Shown one piece after another: positions 4,791-10,684 of a DNA stretch of 14,399 bases. The translations under genes were made by a program, and so were the position numbers. The notes under the pieces were generated by a model. That model ran no database searches and was not told where the DNA came from. It saw nothing but the letters and a program-made list of their open reading frames with translations. The stretch's first letter is position 1; every line of letters begins with the position of its first letter. The stretch is from positions 1 through 14,399 of the forward strand of contig JAKAGE010000014.1 of the NCBI GenBank assembly GCA_021817655.1, given 5' to 3'. Source of the stretch: a bacterium (GTDB lineage: Bacteria; Patescibacteriota; Minisyncoccia; UBA6257; 2-01-FULL-56-20).

Positions 4791-7499
4791 ATGGAACCGC
4801 GCTACGACGTGAACGAGGTCGAGGCCCGCATCTATAAAATGTGGGAGGATGCCGGCTGGTTCGATCCCGAAAAATGCATCGAGAAAGGCGTGACCGCGCC
4901 CGACGCCGAACCGTTCTCGATCGTCCTTCCCCCGCCGAACGTGACCGGCACCCTGCACATGGGCCACGCCGCGATGCTCGCGGTCGAGGACATCATGGTG
5001 CGCTTCGCGCGCATGAACGGCAAACGCACGCTCTGGATCCCCGGCACCGACCACGCCGCGATCGCGACGCAGTCGAAGGTGGAGAAGGACATCGTAAAAG
5101 CCGAGGGCAAAAATCGGCACGACCTCGGGCGCGAGGAATTTTTGAAGCGCGTGCGCGCGTTTGCCCAGGAAAGCCACGACACGATCGTCCGCCAGGTGAA
5201 GCGCATGGGCGCCTCGCTCGACTGGAGCCGCGAGGCGTACACGCTCGACGACAAGCGCGAGGTCGCCGTCCGCACCGCGTTCAAAACAATGTACGACCTC
5301 GGCCTCATCTACCGCGGCCATCGCGTGGTGAACTGGGACGTCAAAGGCCAGACCACGATCTCCGATGACGAGATCGTCTACGAAGAGCGCAAAACGAAAC
5401 TGTACACCTTCCGCTACGGTCTTCTTGCCGACGGATCGAAGTTCCCTATCCCGATCGCAACTACCCGTCTCGAAACAAAGTTCGGCGATACCGCCGTCGC
5501 GGTGCATCCGTCGGACGAGCGCTATAAGCAATACGTCGGCAAGACATTCGATGTCGATTACTGCGGCACGCCGATCACGGTGAAGGTGATCGCGGATGAG
5601 AGCGTTGAAAAGGATTTCGGCACCGGGGCGCTCGGCGTCACACCGGCGCACAGCATGATCGACTGGGAGATCGCCCAGCGGCACGAGCTCCCCTTCAAGA
5701 CCATCATCGATGAGTTCGGCAAGATGACGGTGGAGAACCCGCTCGTGCACGGCAAGAAGACCGCCGAGGCGCGCGCGATCGCGGCGGACGCCCTGCGCGC
5801 CGCCGGACTGATCGAGAAAGAAGAAGAGATCATGCAGAACGTCGCGACCGCCGAGCGCACCGGCGGCATCATCGAGCCGCTCCCCAAACTGCAGTGGTTC
5901 ATCGCGGTCAACAAGCCGTTCGGCGAAAAACAAAAGACGCTCAAAGAATTAATGAAGTCCGGCGTTACGGAAGGCGGAATAAAAATCCTCCCCGAACGCT
6001 TCGAACGCGTGTACTTCAACTGGATCGACAACCTGCGCGACTGGTGCATCTCGCGCCAGATCTGGTTCGGACACCAGGTGCCGGTGTGGTATTGCCTGCA
6101 CTGCCAGACTCCCCAGATTAACGCCTCAATAACAAATCATTGGTATGTGATGCGTCACGGGCAAACCGATTGGAATAAAGAGGAGCGCTATATGGGACAC
6201 CGTGAAATTCCCATAAACGAAACCGGCCACGCTCAGGTTGTCACGGCAGCGGAAAAACTTTCCGACAAAGGAATCGACGTGATTATTTCTTCCGATCTGC
6301 TCCGATGCAAAGAGACCGCAGAAATCGTCGGCAAAAAAATTGGCATTGCCCCGATTTTCGATGAGCGCCTCCGCGAAATTGACGAAGGCGCATGGGAAGG
6401 ACTTTTAAAGAGCGAAGTAATCGAAAAATATCCCGATACGTGGAAAACGCGCACCGACCTCGACAATGAGCGCGGCGGCGCGGAAACCTGGAGGGATGTG
6501 AGCAAGCGGGTACATGAAGCATTCAACGAATATCGCCAAAAATATAAAGGCAAAAACGTCTTACTTGTGACTCACGGAGGATCAATCGGCACCCTTGAGG
6601 CGGGTCTTCGTGGTTTTCCCGAAGGGAAAATCCCCCCGGGCAAAGATCATGCGTCTTTCATGGAGATCGAGATTGCAGAAGATAAATGCCCGCAGTGCGG
6701 CCACGATCTTTACGAGCAGGACCCCGACACGCTCGACACCTGGTTCTCCTCCGGCCTTTGGCCGTTCAGCACGCTCGGCTGGCCAAAAAAAACAAAAGAT
6801 CTTGAAACCTATTTCCCGAATTCGGTGCTCGAGACGGGGTACGACATCATCTTTTTCTGGGTCGCGCGCATGATCCTGATGTCCGAAGTGCTCATGGGCG
6901 GCATCCCCTTCCGCCGCGTCTACCTGCACGGCCTCGTCCGCGACGACAAGGGCCGCAAAATGTCCAAATCGCTCGGCAACATCATCGACCCGCTCACCAT
7001 GGCGGACAAGTACGGCGCGGACGCCACCCGGCTTTCGCTCATCATCGGCTCGTCCGCGGGAAACGACCTCAAACTCTCCGAGGACCGCATCCGCGGCTAC
7101 CGCAACTTCTCGACGAAACTCTGGAATATCGCGCGGTTCATTCAGATGAACAAGCCGGAAGGCGAACTTGGCGCTTCTACTGCCGATGGCCACGTCTACA
7201 TCAAAGAATTGAACGACGTCAAAAATGCCGTCACTGCTCATATCGAAAATTTCGAATTCCATCTCGCCGGCGAGAAACTCTATCACTATGTCTGGCACCG
7301 GCTGGCGGATGAAATCATAGAACAGGAAAAAACCGTGTTGCGGGACGGGACGCCGGAAGAAAAAGCCGAACGCTATGCGCTCCTCACGTCGCTCCTCCTC
7401 GGCTCCCTCAAGATGCTCCATCCGTTCATGCCGTTCATCACCGAGGAGATCTGGCAGATCTTCCGTCCGGGCACGATGCTCATGGTGGAACGATGGTAG
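4791..7499 (+). CDS. valS: Valyl-tRNA synthetase with inserted histidine-phosphatase domain
   Basis: A 902-aa class I synthetase charging tRNA-Val. The Rossmann catalytic core carries PPPNVTG (47-53), the HIGH-type HMGH (56-59), WCISRQIWFGHQVPVW and KMSKS (723-727). The CP1 editing domain covers about 190-330. The zinc module is split: C435/C438 come before, and C633/C636 after, an insert of about 190 residues. The insert has a complete histidine-phosphatase (phosphoglycerate-mutase-like) active site: R455-H456-G457, E529 and H595 (LLVTHGG). Without it the enzyme is about 710 aa. It stops soon after the MPFITEEIWQ motif of the anticodon-binding domain and lacks the C-terminal coiled coil. Editing-site positions also deviate (G282, S288). 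The start is ATG 4791 with no Shine-Dalgarno and a promoter at leaderless distance. That both activities exist is an inference from intact motifs. Confidence 0.96.
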   Translation: MEPRYDVNEVEARIYKMWEDAGWFDPEKCIEKGVTAPDAEPFSIVLPPPNVTGTLHMGHAAMLAVEDIMVRFARMNGKRTLWIPGTDHAAIATQSKVEKDIVKAEGKNRHDLGREEFLKRVRAFAQESHDTIVRQVKRMGASLDWSREAYTLDDKREVAVRTAFKTMYDLGLIYRGHRVVNWDVKGQTTISDDEIVYEERKTKLYTFRYGLLADGSKFPIPIATTRLETKFGDTAVAVHPSDERYKQYVGKTFDVDYCGTPITVKVIADESVEKDFGTGALGVTPAHSMIDWEIAQRHELPFKTIIDEFGKMTVENPLVHGKKTAEARAIAADALRAAGLIEKEEEIMQNVATAERTGGIIEPLPKLQWFIAVNKPFGEKQKTLKELMKSGVTEGGIKILPERFERVYFNWIDNLRDWCISRQIWFGHQVPVWYCLHCQTPQINASITNHWYVMRHGQTDWNKEERYMGHREIPINETGHAQVVTAAEKLSDKGIDVIISSDLLRCKETAEIVGKKIGIAPIFDERLREIDEGAWEGLLKSEVIEKYPDTWKTRTDLDNERGGAETWRDVSKRVHEAFNEYRQKYKGKNVLLVTHGGSIGTLEAGLRGFPEGKIPPGKDHASFMEIEIAEDKCPQCGHDLYEQDPDTLDTWFSSGLWPFSTLGWPKKTKDLETYFPNSVLETGYDIIFFWVARMILMSEVLMGGIPFRRVYLHGLVRDDKGRKMSKSLGNIIDPLTMADKYGADATRLSLIIGSSAGNDLKLSEDRIRGYRNFSTKLWNIARFIQMNKPEGELGASTADGHVYIKELNDVKNAVTAHIENFEFHLAGEKLYHYVWHRLADEIIEQEKTVLRDGTPEEKAERYALLTSLLLGSLKMLHPFMPFITEEIWQIFRPGTMLMVERW
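6108..6680 (+). other. Histidine-phosphatase domain inserted in the ValRS zinc module
   Basis: Encodes ValRS residues of about 440-630. Motifs in order: RHGQTDWN (455-462), NETGHAQ, SSDLLRCKETA, LREIDEGAWEG with acid E529, and VTHGGS with H595. This is the full set of a cofactor-independent-type phosphatase or phosphoglycerate mutase fold. Thermus ValRS has only about 20 residues between the same two cysteine pairs (from memory). By hand count, GC is about 43% at 6121-6180 and 45% at 6541-6600, against about 68% at 6901-6960 in the host gene. This suggests later acquisition. Confidence 0.9.
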
Positions 7500-7500
7500 A

Positions 7501-7529
7501 TTGACGCCCGCAGAAAGCGGTACTATCAT
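7501..7529 (+). promoter_or_regulatory. Strong sigma-70-type promoter of the LuxR-type gene
   Basis: TTGACG (7501-7506), exactly 17 nt, TATCAT (7524-7529); five of six consensus bases in each box. It begins directly after the valS stop codon. The predicted RNA start is near 7536, giving a leader of about 22 nt with GGGAGGA at 7548-7554. Confidence 0.8.
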
Positions 7530-7557
7530 TCACTCGGCATCAGACACGGGAGGAACT

Positions 7558-8036
7558 ATGGAAATTGTGGAAGTTCAAAATGCGCTTTCGCGCATGGAAG
7601 AACTCTCGCCAAAGCTCGCCGACATCATTAGTGCGGTGGAAGAGGGTATTACACCCAGAACGAAATTGCCGAGTATCTCAGGAAAAGCCCGGCAACCGTA
7701 CGCACTCAACTGGGGAGCATTTACAAGACCACCGGCATCAAGAGCGTCACGCAGCTCGCGATCGTCGTCTACTACCGGACGCTCGTCAATAGCGGGGACC
7801 CCTGGCCCGCTCCGGAAAAGACGCTTTCGCAACTGCTCACTCCCCGCGAACTCCAGGTCGCGTATGCCGCTGCAAAGGGAAAAAGCAGCCTCGAAATCGC
7901 CGCGGCGCTGGACATCTCAAAAGAGACCGTGACGTCCCACCTTTCCAACATCTTCAACGCCCTTGGATTCTCCAACAGGACAGAACTCGCGCTTCGTGTC
8001 ATGCGCGAACAGCTATTTTCCCCGGTGCTGAACTAA
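7558..8036 (+). CDS. Tandem LuxR-type HTH regulator, interrupted by one frameshift
   Basis: Frame 1 runs from ATG 7558 (GGGAGGA just upstream) and reads like the first half of a LuxR/GerE HTH (LSPKLADIISAVEEG). At about 7645-7650 the homology moves to the -1 frame: YTQNEIAEYLRKSPATVRTQ completes that first HTH. A second, canonical LuxR HTH follows (LTPRELQVAYAAAKGKSS, EIAAALDISKETVTSHLSN) to TAA 8034-8036. Joined, the product is about 159 aa with two DNA-binding domains and no receiver or sensor domain. The downstream part has no usable start codon of its own before the second HTH. The unshifted frame runs on only as Arg/Ser-rich noise to 7932. Promoter, ribosome binding site and terminator are intact and there is no second lesion. 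A sequencing error, a recent mutation or recoding are therefore all possible. Confidence 0.75.
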
Positions 8037-8056
8037 GCACCGGGGAAATCTTTTTT
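8017..8056 (+). terminator. Intrinsic terminator overlapping the LuxR-type gene's stop codon
   Basis: A 13-bp stem (TTT + CCCCGGTGCT at 8017-8029, pairing with 8036-8048) and a 6-nt loop that contains the first two bases of the stop codon. It is followed by TCTTTTTT. The fit to the end of the second frame confirms that this frame is the real gene end. Confidence 0.93.
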
Positions 8057-8098
8057 GGGGCGGGCGGAACGATCTCTATATGATAGAATGATACGGTA

Positions 8099-8794
8099 AT
8101 GACCCTTCTCGTCATCGCTCTTGCGTTCGGCCTTCTCCCCGGATTCGCATGGCTCGCGTTCTACCTCGGTGAAGAGACCCACGCCGAACCGCGCCGGCTT
8201 ATCGCGTTCACATTCCTCGCCGGCATGGCTTTCGCGTTCTTCACCGTCGCCATCGAGAACTCCTTCAGCGGCTGGGCGGCGGACATCGGCATCCAGGAAT
8301 TCTCATTCCTTTCGCTCATCGGCCTTGCGGTCATCGAGGAGACCATGAAGTTCACGGCGGCATATTTCGGCGCGCGCAAGAGCCCAGCGTTCAGCGAGCC
8401 CATGGATGCGATGATCTACATGATCGTCGCCGCGCTCGGCTTCGCGACCCTTGAGAACATCGGCGCGATCGCCACCCTTTCGGGGCAGGGCATCCCGCTT
8501 CTCGCCGCGGCTGCCGAGACCGTCTCTCTCCGCTTCGTCGGCGCGACGCTCCTCCATACGCTCGCCTCCGCCATCGTCGGCTATCAATGGGCGCTGGGCA
8601 TCGTAAAGGGCAAGGTCGGCGAATACCTCGTGGCCGGCATCGGGATCGCGGCGCTCCTCCATGCCTCCTTTAACCTCCTTATCCTGACGTTTGGCGCGAG
8701 CGGCTATTCCGTGGTATTCTTGATGGTGGTAGGATTTTTCGTGTTGGCGGATTTCGAAAAACTGAAGGTCGAACACATCAATCTGATCGCATAG
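8099..8794 (+). CDS. PrsW-family intramembrane metalloprotease
   Basis: A 231-aa polytopic membrane protein with about seven hydrophobic helices. It has the four PrsW signatures: EExxK (E80, E81, K84 in IEETMKF), the FATLEN motif with E119-N120, H153 in LLHTLASAIVG, and H188 in LLHASFN. These residues form the proposed active site. PrsW of Bacillus cuts an anti-sigma factor at site 1 of regulated proteolysis. The substrate here is unknown; the small zinc-finger-like protein at 9794 is one conceivable but unsupported candidate. The start is ATG 8099 with TAGAAT 9 nt upstream and no Shine-Dalgarno, suggesting leaderless translation. The Hsp20 gene starts 30 nt after its stop with no terminator between them, so a stress operon is plausible. 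Confidence 0.85.
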   Translation: MTLLVIALAFGLLPGFAWLAFYLGEETHAEPRRLIAFTFLAGMAFAFFTVAIENSFSGWAADIGIQEFSFLSLIGLAVIEETMKFTAAYFGARKSPAFSEPMDAMIYMIVAALGFATLENIGAIATLSGQGIPLLAAAAETVSLRFVGATLLHTLASAIVGYQWALGIVKGKVGEYLVAGIGIAALLHASFNLLILTFGASGYSVVFLMVVGFFVLADFEKLKVEHINLIA

Positions 8795-8824
8795 CCGTTT
8801 CATTATTTTTCAATCATCACTCCC

Positions 8825-9355
8825 ATGATCATGAACAGCGACGACGAGAGGTTCTTCGCGGACCTTGCAGGGGCGGAGACGGAAGCAAAGGACGATTACG
8901 AGGTGGAGCTCGCAAAGGCATCGACCGGAACGGTCGCCGAGCGCGCCGCTTCCCGCGCATCGGCCGGACCGAAGATCCTCCGCACAAAGGAAGAGAAGGA
9001 TGAGATCTGGGCCGACGGCGAACCCGAAGGCCAGCTGACCGTCGATGTCTATCAGACGCCGGATAACATCATCGTCGAGTCGGCGATCGCGGGCGTCGCG
9101 CCGGACGATATCGACGTGAGCGTCACCTCCGACTCGATCTCCATCCGCGGCGCGCGAAAGCGGGAAAAGACCGTGCGCGACGAGGATTATCTCTATCAGG
9201 AATGCTACTGGGGAAAGTTCGGGCGGTCCATCATTCTCCCGCAGGAGGTGGATCCGGAAGGCGCCCAGGTGAAGTTCAAGAACGGGATCCTGACCGTCAC
9301 CCTGCCCAAGGCCAACAAGAAGAAAGTGCACAAGCTGAAGGTGCGGGTCGACTAA
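8825..9355 (+). CDS. Hsp20/alpha-crystallin small heat-shock protein
   Basis: 176 aa. An N-terminal arm of about 66 charged, probably disordered residues is followed by an alpha-crystallin domain (about 69-165: LTVDVYQTPDNIIVESAIAG, DDIDVSV, SISIRG, QECYWGKFGRSIILP). It closes with the signature GILTVTLPK at 154-162. The basic tail holds an LKV at 171-173 that could act as the I-x-I oligomer contact. Such chaperones hold unfolding proteins in large cytoplasmic oligomers without ATP. The N-terminal arm is longer and more acidic than in most bacterial Hsp20s. The start is ATG 8825 (a second ATG at 8831 is equally possible); no Shine-Dalgarno. It lies 30 nt after the PrsW-family gene and ends at a clear terminator. 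Confidence 0.92.
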   Translation: MIMNSDDERFFADLAGAETEAKDDYEVELAKASTGTVAERAASRASAGPKILRTKEEKDEIWADGEPEGQLTVDVYQTPDNIIVESAIAGVAPDDIDVSVTSDSISIRGARKREKTVRDEDYLYQECYWGKFGRSIILPQEVDPEGAQVKFKNGILTVTLPKANKKKVHKLKVRVD

Positions 9356-9362
9356 AAGAGAC

Positions 9363-9392
9363 AAAAAGGCCCCTGCGGGTCTTTTTTGTTTT
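9363..9392 (+). terminator. Intrinsic terminator after the Hsp20 gene
   Basis: AAAAAGGCCC (9363-9372) pairs with GGGTCTTTTT (9377-9386), one G-U pair, loop CTGC. It is followed by T and GTTTT. It lies 8 nt after the Hsp20 stop codon. Confidence 0.9.
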
Positions 9393-9441
9393 GTGGTGCT
9401 CCAGGGCATCTGCCAGGCCCCCGACGGAGCCCATGGATTGC

Positions 9442-9470
9442 TTGCATATTTTTGCGCTTCCCCTTATAAT
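9442..9470 (+). promoter_or_regulatory. Candidate rpmB promoter
   Basis: A perfect -10 TATAAT (9465-9470), 17-nt spacer, and a TTGCAT -35 (9442-9447). The RNA start would be near 9477, leaving a leader of about 22 nt without a Shine-Dalgarno. Confidence 0.6.
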
Positions 9471-9498
9471 ACTTTCACGTTAATCAATTACCTATCCC

Positions 9499-9720
9499 AT
9501 GAGGAAATGCGCACGATGCGGTAAAACTTCACGGATGCAGGGCGCCCGCAAGCTTTTGCGCGGCCACTATAATCCGGTCAATTGGTCCCGCAAATATCCG
9601 AATTTGCAGTATGCGACCGTGGACGGCAAACGGATGCTGCTCTGCACCACCTGCCTCCGGACGCTTCACAAGGCGCCGAGGGTAAGGAAGACAAAGACAG
9701 CTCAAGGTGTTTCCTCATAG
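9499..9720 (+). CDS. rpmB: 50S ribosomal protein L28
   Basis: A 73-aa, strongly basic protein with the bL28 pattern: N-terminal KCARCGK, a basic GARKLLRGHYNP stretch, then the conserved KYPNLQYATVDGKRMLLCTTCLRT. The two CxxC pairs (C4/C7 and C49/C52) form the zinc knuckle of zinc-type bL28 proteins. It binds 23S rRNA near the E site of the large subunit. It stands alone, without the rpmG neighbour often seen. The start is the ATG at 9499, directly before the CxxC as in the family. Promoter at 9442-9470, no Shine-Dalgarno. No hairpin terminator follows, only the AT-rich promoter of the next gene. Confidence 0.87.
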   Translation: MRKCARCGKTSRMQGARKLLRGHYNPVNWSRKYPNLQYATVDGKRMLLCTTCLRTLHKAPRVRKTKTAQGVSS

Positions 9721-9724
9721 CCAC

Positions 9725-9753
9725 TTGACGTTTAATACAATTTAATATATTAT
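9725..9753 (+). promoter_or_regulatory. Promoter of the 76-aa zinc-finger-like gene
   Basis: TTGACG (9725-9730), exactly 17 nt, TATTAT (9748-9753); five of six bases match in each box, in an AT-rich island. The RNA start is predicted near 9760, followed by a leader of about 34 nt with AGGAAGGGGG at 9774-9783. Confidence 0.75.
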
Positions 9754-9793
9754 TTAAGCGGTATCAAATTGATAGGAAGGGGGATGGTCATTT

Positions 9794-10024
9794 TTGTACG
9801 ATCATGAAAAAATCGATCAACTCGGATGGGAAGAGGTTCTTGAGCTTGCGAAGAGCAACTCAGAGGTTGCGCGACATATAAAAAAATGTCCCGACTGCAG
9901 GGAGAGAGGAACTGCATTCGACAACGGCATGATGGCTGCGATGCCGGCAGAAAAGCGGGAAAGAATCATCCGTGTGGCAAGTAAAATCGCAAGTTTGTAC
10001 GAAAAGCCGCATTCCTCCAATTAG
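9794..10024 (+). CDS. Small zinc-finger-like protein (76 aa), TTG start
   Basis: A 76-aa soluble protein. Residues 1-25 form an acidic helix (YDHEKIDQLGWEEVLELAKS). HIKKCPDC at 28-35 then resembles the HxxxCxxC zinc-binding signature of anti-sigma factors (zf-HC2). A short helical tail follows (AEKRERIIRVASKIASLYEK). It lacks a transmembrane segment and the second half of a full anti-sigma factor. A regulatory, metal-binding role is an inference. TTG 9794 is the only start that keeps the conserved part. A purine-rich AGGAAGGGGG ends 10 nt upstream. An ATG at 9784 lies in another frame and gives only seven codons. It has its own promoter (9725-9753) and terminator (10028-10072), so it is monocistronic. 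Confidence 0.72.
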   Translation: MYDHEKIDQLGWEEVLELAKSNSEVARHIKKCPDCRERGTAFDNGMMAAMPAEKRERIIRVASKIASLYEKPHSSN

Positions 10025-10027
10025 CAT

Positions 10028-10072
10028 ACTGCCCCAGACAAATGAAGTTTGTCCGGGGCAGTTTTACTTTTA
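10028..10072 (+). terminator. Intrinsic terminator after the 76-aa gene
   Basis: A 15-bp stem with one A.C mismatch (10028-10042 with 10048-10062) and loop TGAAG, followed by TTTACTTTT. It starts 4 nt after the stop codon. No T-run is present in the minus direction. Confidence 0.92.
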
Positions 10073-10083
10073 TCAACGCCGCC

Positions 10084-10431
10084 CTATTGAGCGGTGGATT
10101 CGTGAGCGCGCTTTATCGCCTCTTCTCGCGAAGAACCCGATCCTACGATATTCCCCTCTCTATCTATCGCCATTATCCGAGAATACTCCCTGACGCCTAA
10201 GCGCAAAATGACCGCTTCGGCAATTGCATCCTGGATCGACGGAGGGTTTTCCATCTTTTCAATCCTCTTGCGGGCAATGCGCAGGATTAAATCGAGCTCC
10301 CCCTTCATTAATTCCTTCTGTTCCTCTTCTGTCATCAAATTTTTTGCCATCTCCTCCAACTGCTCCGCGGGAGTATTATCAAATTCGACCAACTGCTGTT
10401 TCTCTGCTTCGACATTTTTTGGTTGTTCCAT
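10084..10431 (-). CDS. Conserved-looking hypothetical protein (115 aa)
   Basis: 115 residues read from ATG 10431. An acidic N-terminal half (EQPKNVEAEKQQLVEF, EQLEEMAKNLMTEEEQKELM) is followed by a basic helix (LDLILRIARKRIEKM). A C-terminal mixed segment follows (DAIAEAVILRLGVREYSRIM, AIDREGNIVGSGSSREEAI). No membrane span or catalytic motif is visible and I do not recognise the family. The frame continues upstream to 10704, but that part is antisense to the tRNA and its leader hairpins and should not be translated. A promoter (TTGCGC, 17 nt, TATAGT) ends 6 nt before the ATG, which also argues for this start and for a leaderless mRNA. It converges with the 76-aa gene on its left. Confidence 0.72.
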   Translation of the reverse strand: MEQPKNVEAEKQQLVEFDNTPAEQLEEMAKNLMTEEEQKELMKGELDLILRIARKRIEKMENPPSIQDAIAEAVILRLGVREYSRIMAIDREGNIVGSGSSREEAIKRAHESTAQ

Positions 10432-10437
10432 ATTTTT

Positions 10438-10466
10438 ACTATACAATATGACAATTTTAAGCGCAA
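10438..10466 (-). promoter_or_regulatory. Promoter of the 115-aa minus-strand gene
   Basis: The minus strand reads TTGCGC (10466-10461), 17 nt, TATAGT (10443-10438). The ATG follows 6 nt later, so the RNA would start at or next to the A of the start codon. Confidence 0.6.
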
Positions 10467-10476
10467 GTGATACAAT
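10448..10476 (+). promoter_or_regulatory. Promoter of the structured leader and tRNA-Pro
   Basis: ATGACA (10448-10453), exactly 17 nt, TACAAT (10471-10476); five of six matches in each box. The predicted RNA start near 10483 gives a leader of about 90 nt before the tRNA. It overlaps, on the opposite strand, the promoter at 10438-10466. Confidence 0.7.
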
Positions 10477-10493
10477 GGAGCAGTTCAGTGTTT

Positions 10494-10581
10494 GGGCCGT
10501 AAGCTCAGAAGCTTGCGTCCCTCGTTTCGTCGAGAATATGCAAACTTCGTTTGTATATTCTCTCCTCAGCTTCGGGCCGTA
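10494..10581 (+). repeat. Hairpin element flanked by 8-bp direct repeats at the tRNA-Pro 5' end
   Basis: GGGCCGTA occurs at 10494-10501 and again, exactly 80 bp on, at 10574-10581, where it is part of the tRNA acceptor stem. Just inside, AAGCTCAG (10501-10508) is an imperfect inverted match, 7 of 8, to CTCAGCTT (10565-10572). The interior holds a 14-bp stem with one G-T pair (10532-10545 with 10549-10562, loop TTC) and a small CTCG/CGAG hairpin (10521-10534) that partly competes with it. Direct repeats, terminal inverted repeats and an internal palindrome without coding capacity resemble a miniature mobile element. It would also fold as an RNA leader of the tRNA. Confidence 0.55.
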
Positions 10582-10643
10582 GTATACCGGTAGTACGAGC
10601 GCATGGGGTGCGTTTAGACCGGGTTCGATTCCCGGCGGCCCGA
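10573..10643 (+). tRNA. trnP: tRNA-Pro (anticodon GGG)
   Basis: A complete cloverleaf of 71 nt. Acceptor CGGGCCG (10573-10579) pairs with CGGCCCG (10636-10642), discriminator A10643. The D-stem is GTAT/GTAC with a 7-nt loop containing GG. The anticodon stem is AGCGC/GCGTT (one G-U pair) with loop ATGGGGT, anticodon GGG at 10605-10607 and G at position 37. The T-arm is CCGGG-TTCGATT-CCCGG. It reads proline codons CCC and CCU. The C-G first pair with A73 is normal for bacterial tRNA-Pro. CCA is not encoded and must be added after transcription. It is probably transcribed from 10448-10476. The iron-protein gene starts 41 nt downstream with no terminator between them. Confidence 0.93.
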
Positions 10644-10684
10644 CAGCATGCAGAGCGGTCTTGCGATATAATAGGAATGACCAT

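Noticed and set aside
4746..5933. Long minus-strand open frame (395 codons) opposite valS.
   Set aside because: Composition (Asp/Arg/His/Val-rich) is that of a shadow frame; valS motifs are continuous on the plus strand.
6582..7529. Long minus-strand open frame (315 codons) opposite the 3' half of valS.
   Set aside because: Shadow of valS with no recognisable domain, and it would run across the LuxR promoter.
10494..10530. A second, decayed tRNA gene (starts GGGCCGTA like tRNA-Pro).
   Set aside because: Only the 8-bp repeat matches; no anticodon arm or T-arm follows, so a repeat-flanked element explains it better.
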